Assembly: GCA_044379485.1 (NCBI GenBank)
Contig: JBIPOE010000005.1
Location: forward strand, 1 to 64,000
Source of the DNA: CAMDMI01 sp044379485
GTDB taxonomy: Bacteria; Bacteroidota; Bacteroidia; Cytophagales; Flexibacteraceae
Direction: 5' to 3'
Length of the DNA stretch: 64,000 bases
Positions 15,378 to 24,540 of the stretch are shown here, in pieces. The position numbers and the translations under genes are program-made. The notes under the pieces are model-generated. The model ran no database searches. It was given only the letters and a program-made list of their open reading frames with translations, and was not told the DNA's origin. Within the stretch, counting starts at the first letter, position 1; every line of letters begins with the position of its first letter.

Positions 15378-16886
15378 ATGAAGTTTGGCCTTTTCCTCCT
15401 GTTTTTTGCGGTATTTTTCAGTTCGTTTGCTCAAAGCAACCATACCCACGATTTTGTAATCACAGATTTTCAGGCTGTTGGTGATGGAAAAACGGTTTGC
15501 ACCGCTGCCATTCAAAAAGCCATAGATGCCGCAGCTTTGGTTGGAGGAAAGGTCATCATTCCAGCAGGCACATTTATTTCTGCCACACTTTTCCTGAAAA
15601 GTAATATGGAACTGGAGTTGCGGGCTGGTGCTGTTTTAAAGGCATCGCCAGATTTGACATTGTATCCCAAACAAACTGTGGGCCACAACAAGGACAGGCA
15701 GCCCTACCATTTCATCATTGCCTATGAGGCTAAAAATTTGAAAATAAGCGGAATGGGCACCATAGATGGAAATGGATATGCATTCTGGAAAAAGGAAAGA
15801 AAAAGCGAATGGGATTTTTATGTGGAAAATGAGGAAAGGATAAGCCCCATGTTTGAGTTCAGAAATTGTGAAAATCTAAGCCTGAACGACATCGCCATAT
15901 CCAACTCCCCGGGCTGGACAGTTCACCTCCAGCTTTGTGAGCAGGTCAGGATTTCGGGAATCAAAATAGAAAATGAATTGTATGGCCCAAATACAGACGG
16001 TTTGGACATCAACGCCTGCAAAGATGTCATCATCAGTGACTGCAACATCAGGGCTGGCGATGATGCCATTGTGCTGAAAACCACCAAAGATGCCAACAGG
16101 GCTTGTGAAAATATTACGGTTTCCAATTGCATTTTAGAAACGCATTGTGCCGCCATGAAACTGGGCACGGAAAGCCATTTTGATTTCAAAAACATCCTTT
16201 TCAATAATTGCATTGTCAAAAAAGCAACCAGGATAATTGACCTCACCATTTGCGATGGTGGGCATGTTGAAAATGTACGCTTTAATCACATTGTTGGTGA
16301 AACCAATGCCGGCTGGCCCTTGGGCAGACACATTGTTGTGAACCTCAACAAAAGAGACAGCACCAGCAGAATGGGTTCCATCAAAAACCTGAGCATCAGC
16401 GACTACAGTTGCCGCACCGATTGCCGCATTTTGATAGGTGCCATGAAAGGCCTGGATATGTCGGATATCCGGCTGGAAAACATTAGGGTCAATTATCCAA
16501 TGATGGAAGGCCATTTGCCTTTGGCCAGAAATATAGAAGGTGACAGGAATTACGGCAAGGGTTTGCCGGAAATGCGCTCAGCCTCAGCAGCCATGGTGGT
16601 GGAAAATGTTAAAAACTTAAGCGTTTCCGATTTTCAGATTACCTGGCCCATATATCCGGTGCCGGAGGATTGGAAATTGCTGAAAAGTCCTTTGCGATTT
16701 TACAACAGGGAATACTACGAAGGCAAGGAGGCCAAAATAAAATCTGGAGAAATCAGACCCAAATTTCATGCCTTCTGGGGCAAAAACATCCAAAAAGGAA
16801 AGCTGGATATGCGTTTGACTTCCGCCTCAGAAGTGGATGTAAAAAAGGTGGTTTTGGTAGATTCGGATGTGATTTTGGTGGAGTGA
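15378..16886 (+). CDS. Glycoside hydrolase family 28 (polygalacturonase-like)
   Basis: 502 residues. The signal peptide ends near residue 18 (SFAQS). The N-terminal ITDFQAVGDGKTVCTAAIQK and the following right-handed beta-helix are typical of GH28. Catalytic aspartates sit in NTDGLDI (near 205) and GDDAIVLK (near 227). The GHG and RIK motifs of classical polygalacturonases are replaced by HCAAMKLGTES and RIIDLTI, as in divergent rhamnogalacturonan-active branches. The substrate is probably a galacturonic-acid-containing polymer such as pectin. The last 116 bases are duplicated at 17829-17944. It is grouped with a six-hairpin glycosidase and a GH10 enzyme further downstream. Confidence 0.88.
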   Translation: MKFGLFLLFFAVFFSSFAQSNHTHDFVITDFQAVGDGKTVCTAAIQKAIDAAALVGGKVIIPAGTFISATLFLKSNMELELRAGAVLKASPDLTLYPKQTVGHNKDRQPYHFIIAYEAKNLKISGMGTIDGNGYAFWKKERKSEWDFYVENEERISPMFEFRNCENLSLNDIAISNSPGWTVHLQLCEQVRISGIKIENELYGPNTDGLDINACKDVIISDCNIRAGDDAIVLKTTKDANRACENITVSNCILETHCAAMKLGTESHFDFKNILFNNCIVKKATRIIDLTICDGGHVENVRFNHIVGETNAGWPLGRHIVVNLNKRDSTSRMGSIKNLSISDYSCRTDCRILIGAMKGLDMSDIRLENIRVNYPMMEGHLPLARNIEGDRNYGKGLPEMRSASAAMVVENVKNLSVSDFQITWPIYPVPEDWKLLKSPLRFYNREYYEGKEAKIKSGEIRPKFHAFWGKNIQKGKLDMRLTSASEVDVKKVVLVDSDVILVE

Positions 16887-17022
16887 GGATTATGATTAGG
16901 GTTTTATAAGGCTCTAATCATTTGAATATTTTAAGGGAGAACAAATGTATATTGATTTACTGGAATGCAGGCTATTCACTTTAATCGGCCCTGCATTTAG
17001 ATAAACAATCTTTCCTGAAATG

Positions 17023-17181
17023 TTATTTATTTACCACTTTAGGAAGTCCAACGGTTCTTAACATTTCGTTTGCCTTGTCCACTTTCTCTTGAAAAATTGG
17101 CATATTTTTATATTTTTCAAGGGTATTATCAATACGAACGATTGGTGTTTTTTTGTCGTTTAACTCCTTAATGGTTTTCAT
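17023..17181 (-). CDS. 52-residue protein downstream of the DUF6934 gene
   Basis: An ATG at 17181 opens a frame of 52 codons starting MKTIKELNDKKTPIVRIDN, with a helical, Lys-rich body (NTLEKYKNMPIFQEKV) and the ending GLPKVVNK. It lies 30 bases after the DUF6934 gene on the same strand. Codon use and amino-acid composition look genuine. The family is not recognised. Location suggests a partner of the DUF6934 protein, perhaps the second half of a toxin-antitoxin-like pair; that role is inference. Confidence 0.6.
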   Translation of the reverse strand: MKTIKELNDKKTPIVRIDNTLEKYKNMPIFQEKVDKANEMLRTVGLPKVVNK

Positions 17182-17211
17182 AATTGCCTAAAATTTTTTG
17201 TCAAAAATAAA

Positions 17212-17652
17212 TTATTTTCGTTTCACTACAAATGCTGTGTATTCAATTTCTTTCGAAAATTCTTCCCACTCTCCATCTCGTAAACCAAATATTAAAAAGT
17301 CGCTTTTTACTTCGTCAAAATACTTGGTTATTCCCATTCTATAAAGTCTTGTCCTAGCTTTTGTACTACCTGTAGCGTAAACCCATGCATCATTTTCTTT
17401 CTCAGTAAATGAATACACGGCAGAAACCACCGTGGCCAAAACTTGCTCACTATCGCCATTATTTGAGACCACTAAATCGTCAATTTCACCCGATTCTATA
17501 TTTTTATCCCCAAAAGCAAGGTTATAAAATCCTTTTAAAGTTGTTTCACTGAGTTTAATAAGTTTTAAAATCTTTCCATTTGGGCCTTCACTGGTAAATT
17601 CAAAAACCATTAAAGACTTTTCAGCTTTTAGTTCATAACGGGGAAGCTTCAT
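17212..17652 (-). CDS. DUF6934 family protein
   Basis: 146 residues, close to the usual family length. Recognisable features are FTSEGPNGKILKLIKLSE, YNLAFGDKN, DDLVVSNNGDSEQVLATVVS (about 60-80), YSFTEKENDAWVYATGSTKA and RTRLYRMGITKYF. The biochemical function is unknown. In Bacteroidota these genes are usually found singly or with a very small neighbour, as here. A -7 box (17678-17685 on the minus strand) and an 11-bp palindrome precede it. The module lies between duplicate copies of a GH28 3' end, so it probably arrived by insertion or through rearrangement of tandem GH28 genes. Confidence 0.75.
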   Translation of the reverse strand: MKLPRYELKAEKSLMVFEFTSEGPNGKILKLIKLSETTLKGFYNLAFGDKNIESGEIDDLVVSNNGDSEQVLATVVSAVYSFTEKENDAWVYATGSTKARTRLYRMGITKYFDEVKSDFLIFGLRDGEWEEFSKEIEYTAFVVKRK

Positions 17653-17669
17653 TTTTGAATTAAAATTAA

Positions 17670-17685
17670 TTGACAGTCAAAGTTA
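17670..17685 (-). promoter_or_regulatory. -7 box and palindrome upstream of DUF6934
   Basis: On the minus strand TAACTTTG (17685-17678) overlaps the 11-bp palindrome TTGACTGTCAA (17680-17670). This arrangement, a palindrome on the -7/start region, is typical of autoregulated operons and resembles the sites before mazE (29291-29308) and the Uma2 gene (30129-30148). Confidence 0.45.
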
Positions 17686-17828
17686 TTGTATTTCTTTTTT
17701 CATTTAAACCTTTATGCATATCCCGAAAGAAATTCTTTGAAGAATCCTTATAAATGTAGCCTATCCTAAAGTCACCAGGTTTGATTCAAATAGCGGTTTC
17801 AAATCTCTTTGGCTTTTTCATTTTATCC

Positions 17829-17937
17829 GGGCAAAAACATCCAAAAAGGAAAGCTGGATATGCGTTTGAGTTCAGCCTCAGAACTGGATTTGAAAAAGGT
17901 GGTTTTGGTAGATTCGGATGTGATTTTGGTGGAGTGA
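17829..17937 (+). pseudogene. GH28 C-terminal remnant
   Basis: Bases 17829-17944 match 16778-16893, the end of the GH28 gene, with about five differences in 116. In frame they read GKNIQKGKLDMRLSSASELD then LKKVVLVDSDVILVE and a stop at 17937. The substitutions are conservative (T to S, V to L), as if the copy once belonged to a functional paralogue. No upstream GH28 sequence remains. Confidence 0.75.
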
Positions 17938-17980
17938 GGATTATAGAAAAGATCAAAAAGTATAAAAAATGGCTTGGGAT

Positions 17981-18310
17981 TTAGTTAGAAATTTCAACCA
18001 GATTATTCTCTTTAAGCATATCAACAGCTTTTAGAAGGTGTATTTTCAAAATTTCTTTCAACTTTAATTTTGACGTATTCCCAATCGTCAACCAAATCAC
18101 TTTGGGGGGGCTACCTAGCTCAATTTGAAGATTAATAAAATCAATATCCTTTGTCATCACGATGGCATTATTTGACTTTGCCCAAAGGAAAATAGCCCTA
18201 TCGCTTCCATTTTCAAGATTAATAAATCGAGTTGAAACACATTCCAAATCAAAGGAGTCTTTTATCCAGGGAGCCAGAGAAGGTGGAAGTTGAGCATCCA
18301 GAACAATCAT
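17981..18310 (-). CDS. DUF5615 PIN-like toxin
   Basis: 109 residues. The N-terminus MIVLDAQLPPSLAPWI, followed by DRAIFLWAKSNNAIVMTKDIDF and PPKVIWLTIGN, shows the conserved acidic positions of the Mut7-C/DUF5615 PIN-like fold (D5, D38, D55, D57). Such proteins are presumed RNases and pair with DUF433 antitoxins. The antitoxin gene lies directly upstream with a 3-base gap, so they form one operon. Confidence 0.85.
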   Translation of the reverse strand: MIVLDAQLPPSLAPWIKDSFDLECVSTRFINLENGSDRAIFLWAKSNNAIVMTKDIDFINLQIELGSPPKVIWLTIGNTSKLKLKEILKIHLLKAVDMLKENNLVEISN

Positions 18311-18313
18311 TTC

Positions 18314-18532
18314 CTAAGCAGCAACCAAAACGGGATGTTTTAATTGCATCGCTGCAAACCAGAGACAAGCGGTTATATCTTCGGCTTCCAAAGCGGGTAA
18401 CTCCTCCAATATTTCGGCAGGACTTAGTCCATTTGCCAATAGCTCAATTACATCACTGACCCTAATTCTTAAATTTCTGATACATGGTTTTCCGCCACAT
18501 TGCTCAGGATTTCTGGTTATTCTTTCTGACAT
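18314..18532 (-). CDS. DUF433 antitoxin
   Basis: 72 residues. ITRNPEQCGGKPCIRNLRIR followed by VSDVIELLANGLSPAEILEE and FPALE-like DITACLWFAA is the complete DUF433 domain, a winged or HTH-like fold in VapB-type antitoxins. It is the first gene of the pair, the usual antitoxin-first order. TAACTTTG on the minus strand at 18560-18553 is a likely -7 box about 20 bases before the ATG. Confidence 0.87.
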   Translation of the reverse strand: MSERITRNPEQCGGKPCIRNLRIRVSDVIELLANGLSPAEILEELPALEAEDITACLWFAAMQLKHPVLVAA

Positions 18533-18552
18533 GGTTTGAATTTGAATATACG

Positions 18553-18560
18553 CAAAGTTA
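18553..18560 (-). promoter_or_regulatory. -7 box TAACTTTG of the DUF433/DUF5615 operon
   Basis: Reads TAACTTTG on the minus strand, followed by GC, at a suitable distance from the DUF433 start. It is the same octamer as upstream of DUF6934. No clear -33 box. Confidence 0.35.
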
Positions 18561-18725
18561 AAATTTTGATTTGATTGAATCAGTAAATTTTTGAAAGGTC
18601 CATTATTCCCAAGTCAATCATTGTAGGCATATTTACCGCAATTAAAAAGCTGGTATCTAAGATTACTTTTTCCTGGATAAAAGCTCTGATTTTTAAATTT
18701 AACCAGGCATATATTTTAGTCAAAC

Positions 18726-20297
18726 ATGAAAATCAAATACATCCTCATTGCCAGCATTTTCGCTTTGGTTATGAGTTGCCAACAGGCAGAAAAAAAGGAA
18801 GAAACCAAAACCACTGAACCTGTTTTTCAAAAAATTGGAACGCCGCTTTTAAAAAGCAACAATGTAGAATTAGACACCCTCAGCTCCGTTTTTCACATTG
18901 CCATTGGTGACCTTTTTACCAACATCAGAATGCGGCACACGGCTGAAAAGGGCAAAGAAAAGCCGATACTTTTTGCGGGTTTCGACTATACAGGTGCCTG
19001 GACCAGAGATGCTTCCATCAACATTTGGTCAGGAGCTGGATTGTTGTATCCTGAAATAGGGAAAACAACATTGATGGAAATCCTCAAAACAGATGAAAAC
19101 AAAGACACCATCATCGGCGGCCAATATTGGGACAAGATAATCTGGACCATTGGTGCCTGGAATCTTTACCTCTACCATGGAGACAAATCATTTTTGAAAA
19201 CTGCCTACAATGCCAGCATCAAAACCTTAGCCCAGCTGGAAAAGGATGAATTTGATTCCAAAATGGGCCTTTTCAGAGGTGCCGCTGTGTATGGAGACGG
19301 CATAGCAGCTTACGATGACGAATATACCCACACAGGCGATTACCGGGAAGATGGTCCCTGGCTGAGCAATGTGGACAAATGGGCTGAAGCCAATCCAGAT
19401 AAAAAAGCCAAAACTGGCTGGGGTTTGCCCATGATGACACTTTCCACCAATTGTGTGTATGCCCAGGTGTATGACATTCTCCCAAAAATGGAAAAGGAAC
19501 TGCAATTGCCAGAGAATAAATCGTTTGCAGAAAAGGGAACTGCCATAAAAGCGGCTATCAACACCCATTTCTGGAACAAAGAAAAAGGCCACTATTCTTA
19601 CTATCTTGATCCATGGAAAACCTGCGATTCACAAGAAGGATTGGGTATTTCGTATGCCTTGCTATTCGGCGTTTCTTCGCCGGAGCAAACTGAAAGAACT
19701 TTGCAAAATTCAGTGGTGGAGCCGGGCGGAATTCCTTGTGTATATCCTTCCTTTCCGCGTTACCTGGACAAAGAAGGCAAACATTTTGGCCGGCACAGCG
19801 GCTCGGTTTGGACACATGTGCAAGGTTTTTGGGCACATGCCGCAGCCCTCAATGGAAATGTAAAAGCCTTTGACCATGAGTTCACTACGCTAACAAATCA
19901 CACCTTGCGTGACCTTCAGTTCAGGGAAATTTATCATCCAAAAACTGGACTGGCTTATGGTGGACTTCAGGAAGATGGCTTCAAAAAAGGATGGATCAGG
20001 GAGTGGAAAAGCACTGAACGCCAAACCTGGGGAGCCACAGCATATTTAAGGATGGTATTCAACGGTCTTTTCGGTATGAAATTCTCTGAAAAAGGCATTG
20101 ATTTTAAACCCGTTGTGCCTAAAAAGTATGAAAATCTGAGATTGGTTGGAGTGCCTTACAGGGACGCCATTTTGAATTTATATATCACAGGCTCAGGTAA
20201 TACAATCAAAAGCTTTAAGCTGAATGGAAAAGAAGGTGAAGCTTTTATTCCAGTTGATTTAAAAGGAGAAGTAAGAGTGGAAATGGAAATGCAATGA
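18726..20297 (+). CDS. Six-hairpin glycosidase-like lipoprotein
   Basis: 523 residues. A lipoprotein signal (ALVMSCQQ, lipid-modified Cys near 18) is followed by an (alpha/alpha)6 barrel. Barrel signatures include GFDYTGAWTRDASINIW, IIGGQYWDKIIWTIGAWNLYL, ITHFWN-like THFWNKEKGHYSYYLDPW and GSVWTHVQGFWAHAAALNG. The last 90 residues look like a beta-sandwich cap. This fold includes alpha-rhamnosidases, glucuronyl hydrolases and trehalase-like enzymes; I cannot assign a family number. Location between GH28 and GH10 genes suggests a role in pectin or hemicellulose side-chain removal. Confidence 0.75.
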   Translation: MKIKYILIASIFALVMSCQQAEKKEETKTTEPVFQKIGTPLLKSNNVELDTLSSVFHIAIGDLFTNIRMRHTAEKGKEKPILFAGFDYTGAWTRDASINIWSGAGLLYPEIGKTTLMEILKTDENKDTIIGGQYWDKIIWTIGAWNLYLYHGDKSFLKTAYNASIKTLAQLEKDEFDSKMGLFRGAAVYGDGIAAYDDEYTHTGDYREDGPWLSNVDKWAEANPDKKAKTGWGLPMMTLSTNCVYAQVYDILPKMEKELQLPENKSFAEKGTAIKAAINTHFWNKEKGHYSYYLDPWKTCDSQEGLGISYALLFGVSSPEQTERTLQNSVVEPGGIPCVYPSFPRYLDKEGKHFGRHSGSVWTHVQGFWAHAAALNGNVKAFDHEFTTLTNHTLRDLQFREIYHPKTGLAYGGLQEDGFKKGWIREWKSTERQTWGATAYLRMVFNGLFGMKFSEKGIDFKPVVPKKYENLRLVGVPYRDAILNLYITGSGNTIKSFKLNGKEGEAFIPVDLKGEVRVEMEMQ

Positions 20298-20357
20298 TAT
20301 TATTCCGTTCAATCTGTATAATCAAATCTTTTTCAGGCTTTTAATCAAATTTTGAAA

Positions 20358-21707
20358 ATGAAACGAAGACGGATTCTTAAAGGTTTATTAGGCATTCCAA
20401 TTGGAGCTGGCGTTGGTATTTCTTGTGTAAGCTACCCAAGGCAAAAGCCTGGTGAGGAGTGGAGGACCAACCAAATTTCAAAAGCAAGAGAGGATGAAAA
20501 AGATGCCGATTTGCTCAAAAATGCAAAACAGAATATTGAAAGTTTCAGAAAAGGTAATCTAAAAATCAACCTACGAAATGGTGGGAAGCCGATTTCAAAT
20601 TCAGAATTTGAATTGGTTCAGATAAAACATGATTTTGGCTTTGGTTTTACCCAAATGGGAGAAAAAACTAAAAACCGATTAAATGAAAGTCAATTAAAAC
20701 GTCTTGGAAATATTTTTAACAATTTTACTGCGAAATGTTATTGGAATGAACGCTGGCACCAACCGATAGAAACTATTGAAGGCCAAAGGATTTATTCAGT
20801 TTTTGAAAGTGAAATAGCAATTGCAAAAAGTTTAGGAATGGAGGTAAAAGGCCATCCACTTGTTTGGACTGTGCCAAAGGCTTTGCCAGACTGGTTTAAA
20901 AAATATCCATACGAGGTGAGGTTGGAAAAAATGCTGCACCATGTAGAAGATTTAGTTGGTCGCTACAAGGGCAAAGTTGAACTTTGGGACCTTTGCAATG
21001 AGTTTTTGTGGGAGCCTTCTCTGAGACATACTGAGGATCGAAAGTGGCCTCATATTGAATCACTTGAGGAGATTTTAACCTATCTGGAACCTGCCATGAA
21101 AGTAGCCAGAAAGGCAAATCCAAATGCAAGATTTGTGTTGAACGATTATGGTCTGGAAAAAGATTACAGAACAGAAATAAGTGCCAAAACCCAGAGAACC
21201 AGATATGTGGAACTGGTAACAGAAATGAAAAAACGTGGAATTGCACCAGATGCAATCGGAACCCAATGCCATGTCGCTGAGCCATTTACAATGAATGAAA
21301 TTCAGACTTGTCTGGACCAATTGGCAGAGCCAGGATTACCCCTTCAAATCACAGAATTTTGGTCTAGAATTGATAAGAAGAAAACAGAGGTAGATGAAGC
21401 AACCTTGGCCTACATCGAAAATGCCTATACCATTGGTTTCGGCCATAAGTCCATGGAACTTTTCACCTATTGGGGAGGCGATTTGATTCTTGACAACGGG
21501 GAGCCATCTTTAAAATTGCAAGCCATTGAAAAATTGATAACCAAGGAATGGAATACCAAAACAAAATTTGCTACCGATGAAAAAGGACAATTTGAAACCC
21601 GGGGTTTTTATGGAAGCTATAGTTTAAAGATGGGAGGTAAAGAAATTAAACAATTTCATTTTGGTAAAATCGATAATCAAAAAGAAATCGCTTTGGACTT
21701 AAATTAA
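20358..21707 (+). CDS. Glycoside hydrolase family 10 (endo-xylanase-like)
   Basis: 449 residues from the ATG at 20358; a TTG two codons earlier is the only alternative nearby. The N-terminus KRRRILKGLLGIPIGAG followed by ISC looks like a twin-arginine lipoprotein signal. An N-terminal beta domain (LKINLRNGGKPISNSEF) precedes the GH10 barrel. The acid/base Glu is in LWDLCNEFLWEP and the nucleophile Glu in LQITEFW. These differ from the classical WDVVNE and ITELD, so it belongs to a divergent branch and xylan specificity is likely but not certain. The conserved WHQP/KGHPLVW region is present. Confidence 0.85.
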   Translation: MKRRRILKGLLGIPIGAGVGISCVSYPRQKPGEEWRTNQISKAREDEKDADLLKNAKQNIESFRKGNLKINLRNGGKPISNSEFELVQIKHDFGFGFTQMGEKTKNRLNESQLKRLGNIFNNFTAKCYWNERWHQPIETIEGQRIYSVFESEIAIAKSLGMEVKGHPLVWTVPKALPDWFKKYPYEVRLEKMLHHVEDLVGRYKGKVELWDLCNEFLWEPSLRHTEDRKWPHIESLEEILTYLEPAMKVARKANPNARFVLNDYGLEKDYRTEISAKTQRTRYVELVTEMKKRGIAPDAIGTQCHVAEPFTMNEIQTCLDQLAEPGLPLQITEFWSRIDKKKTEVDEATLAYIENAYTIGFGHKSMELFTYWGGDLILDNGEPSLKLQAIEKLITKEWNTKTKFATDEKGQFETRGFYGSYSLKMGGKEIKQFHFGKIDNQKEIALDLN

Positions 21708-21753
21708 ATTTCCTTTAGCAACCTAAATGCCTATAAAACAATTGATTAATCCG

Positions 21754-24075
21754 CTATTTAATAGTAAACCTTAAACCACCATACACCATCCTACCAATAA
21801 CAGGTCCCCAAACCATCGAGGCATCAAATAGATTTCCAAATGGATTTTCAGGATTATTGATTAACCTGATTTGTCTGAAATCAAACATATTTTCTGCACC
21901 TACATAAAATTCCAGGTTTTTTCCAAATGCCTTGGCAATTTGGGCATTAAGCACCCAAAAAGTGGGTGACCTTTCTGGAAACTGAAGCGATTGCGGATTT
22001 GATTTAGTATTGGGGATCCTTTTGCTGCCATTCCAATTAAAAGTTGCATCAAATGTCCATTTGCTTCTGGTTTTGTAAGCCAGATTTACAAAGAAGCGAT
22101 TGCTGGCAACAAAAGGTTTTTCAAGTAAATTTCCGCCTATTGTTTGCCTTACATCCAACCATTTATATGCCATTCTGATATCAAATCTCTTAACAATTTC
22201 ATATTCAATCTGGACCTGAATTGCATTAGAAAAGGATTTTCCATTCAAATTACAAAAATTAACTTTTGCAGGATCGCTGTCTAAATCCACCACAATCTGA
22301 TTTTGAAAATCTGTTCTATATCCATCTAAAGAAAAATTTCCTTTTCGATTTAATAACTCAAAACCATGGCTCCAGCTTAAACCATAATTCCATGCCATTT
22401 CGGGCAATAGTCCGTTTTCTTTTTGTTGATAAAACTCGCCCGGATATCTAAAAACCCTGGATGTGGCCATTAAACTTGAATTTTCTGCAAAAATGTTGGC
22501 CAATCTTCGGCCATTTCCAGCTGAGAAACGGATGCTTGAGTTTTCTGAAACATCATATTTAATATGCATTCTGGGGGTAAGCCAAAAACCAAAAAGGTTG
22601 TGATGATCGATCCTTAAGCCTCCAACTGCTGTCAACCGCACTATTGGATTCCAGGTAAATGCTCCAAAAGCTCCTGGCACGATTTCCGTTCTGGAAGGAT
22701 TTCCTGGATTTATAGAAATAGTTGAATCCATTGGCATGGCTATTTCTTCTTTATATTTATCCCAACGAAAACTTGTTCCCATCCTGAATTTCAAATTGGT
22801 ACTTCCAATTATACTTTGATAAACCAAATTGGCATAATACGTATTCTGATTGCCCGAATATTGATTGACCCTTCCAAACTTTTGGTTGGTTTCATTGCTG
22901 GAAAAGGACTGCATCAAACCTATACTTTTGTATTTTTTGGATGGAAAAATATAGCCAATCTTTCCAAAAGCACCCAAGGTTTGGTTCTTCAAACGAATTT
23001 CATACAACTCGGATTGCGAGTGAGTTGAACCATGTTGTTGAAACTGCCCACCTGTCCTGTCATCCACCATTGCCTGAAAACCAAGTTGGGCAGTCAGGCC
23101 TTTTCCATCGTCAAATCGCCAACGTTGCATGGCATTAAGTTGTTGACCAGTTGGCATATCCATAAAGCCATCCTTATTAAAGTCGTTCTCATGCTGCATC
23201 ATATTGCCATGAACCAAATTGCTTACAAACCACTTTTTGCTTAGTTTTTGCGTAGCATTCAAATTCAATTCAAAGCGTCCCATAGAATTTCCATAAGCGT
23301 TTACATAAAGCTTTTCTCTTGCCTTGATTGCCCAATCCGGCTTTTTAAGTTCTACGTTAATTTGTCCAGTCATAGACTCATAACCGTTTGCCACTGAACC
23401 AACTCCTTTTGTAACCTGAATGGATTCTACCCAGGGGCCGGGTGTAAAACCAAGCCCATAACTGGACATCAAGCCACGAACGCCAGGTAAATTTTCCTGC
23501 GTCATCAAAATATAATTTCCCGAAAGGCCCAGCATTTGGATTTGTTTGGCACCGGTAACAGCATCACTATAATTTACCTCCACAGCAGGATTGGTTTCAA
23601 AACTTTCACTCAGATTGCAACAGGCAGCTTTTAGTAATTCCTTTCCGGTCATCACTGTGGTATTCATCGGTTCCATCATTTGGTAACTAGGAGGAATTCT
23701 TCCTTCAACAGTTACTTCATTCAGTTTTTTGCCTTGTTCAGAAGCCAGAATTACCCTCAGTTTATCGGAAGTAAAGTTTTCAATGGTATCACTTTCAAAA
23801 CCCAGATAACGAATGACCAATTTTGAATTTTGAATCGAATCCTGCTTTGGAAAATCAATAGAAAAATAACCGGAAGAATCTGTTGTTGAGCCAGTTGTTG
23901 AGCCGATCCAAAATACACTTGCGCCAAATAGTGGTGTAAAACTTCCCTTTTGAGTCTCCTCCAAAACGATTCCTTTTACAAACTTTTTTTCCTGGGCAAA
24001 GGCAAATTGAACCCATAAAAAAAGCACCAAAACCAGACTTCGTTTGAGGAAATCTGGTGTAAACAATCGTGTCAT
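21754..24075 (-). CDS. TonB-dependent outer-membrane receptor, metal-type operon
   Basis: 773 residues. The signal peptide ends near 27 (FAFAQ). A CarboxypepD_reg-like domain lies at about 30-115, a plug at about 130-240 and a 22-strand barrel to the terminal aromatic-rich strand (MVYGGLRFTIK). The plug begins with KAACCNLSESFETNPAVEVN, whose adjacent cysteines are unusual and may contact metal. The gene lies 3 bases after an HMA-domain gene and downstream of an HYC_CC_PP gene, so it likely takes up or handles a thiophilic metal such as copper rather than a siderophore; this is inferred from context. Confidence 0.85.
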   Translation of the reverse strand: MTRLFTPDFLKRSLVLVLFLWVQFAFAQEKKFVKGIVLEETQKGSFTPLFGASVFWIGSTTGSTTDSSGYFSIDFPKQDSIQNSKLVIRYLGFESDTIENFTSDKLRVILASEQGKKLNEVTVEGRIPPSYQMMEPMNTTVMTGKELLKAACCNLSESFETNPAVEVNYSDAVTGAKQIQMLGLSGNYILMTQENLPGVRGLMSSYGLGFTPGPWVESIQVTKGVGSVANGYESMTGQINVELKKPDWAIKAREKLYVNAYGNSMGRFELNLNATQKLSKKWFVSNLVHGNMMQHENDFNKDGFMDMPTGQQLNAMQRWRFDDGKGLTAQLGFQAMVDDRTGGQFQQHGSTHSQSELYEIRLKNQTLGAFGKIGYIFPSKKYKSIGLMQSFSSNETNQKFGRVNQYSGNQNTYYANLVYQSIIGSTNLKFRMGTSFRWDKYKEEIAMPMDSTISINPGNPSRTEIVPGAFGAFTWNPIVRLTAVGGLRIDHHNLFGFWLTPRMHIKYDVSENSSIRFSAGNGRRLANIFAENSSLMATSRVFRYPGEFYQQKENGLLPEMAWNYGLSWSHGFELLNRKGNFSLDGYRTDFQNQIVVDLDSDPAKVNFCNLNGKSFSNAIQVQIEYEIVKRFDIRMAYKWLDVRQTIGGNLLEKPFVASNRFFVNLAYKTRSKWTFDATFNWNGSKRIPNTKSNPQSLQFPERSPTFWVLNAQIAKAFGKNLEFYVGAENMFDFRQIRLINNPENPFGNLFDASMVWGPVIGRMVYGGLRFTIK

Positions 24076-24078
24076 TTT

Positions 24079-24432
24079 TTAGGGCTTTCTGGTGTACTGG
24101 CAACAATCCGGCAAGTCCTTATAGGCTTTGTCACTGCCCTTTTCTTTTTCCGTATCATATCCGGAAGCTGCAATGAGTTTGTGGATTTTGTCTTCTGTGA
24201 TTTTTTCAGCATCAAACACAACCGATATTTTTTTGGACTCCATGTTCCAATCGGCTGATTTTATGCCCTTTACATCCAAGGCAGTTTCGATGGTTTCCTT
24301 GCACATTTCGCAATTTCCCCATACCTTAAATTCTAACTTTTGTTCGCCAGGTTTTGATTTGTTTTGGCTATTGCAATTTGAAAAAATCAGCAAAAAGAAG
24401 CTGAATAAATAAATTTTTTGAAAGATTTTCAT
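24079..24432 (-). CDS. Heavy-metal-associated (HMA) domain lipoprotein
   Basis: 117 residues. A lipoprotein signal (LLIFSNCNSQ) is followed by an HMA ferredoxin-like fold. The metal-binding motif is GNCEMCKETIE (CxxC, near residues 41-44). The C-terminus carries a second Cys pair, DLPDCCQYTRKP, typical of the Bacteroidota version. It probably carries copper or a related ion in the periplasm and hands it to or from the receptor encoded 3 bases downstream. Confidence 0.87.
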   Translation of the reverse strand: MKIFQKIYLFSFFLLIFSNCNSQNKSKPGEQKLEFKVWGNCEMCKETIETALDVKGIKSADWNMESKKISVVFDAEKITEDKIHKLIAASGYDTEKEKGSDKAYKDLPDCCQYTRKP

Positions 24433-24540
24433 TGTTGATATTTTTTGAATTTGAATATAAAAAAGTCGATATCCTTTTTTAAGGGACCTCTGTTCAAATT
24501 GTCAGAAACGCTTTGTTTCAAAACAATATTCAAATTTTTA

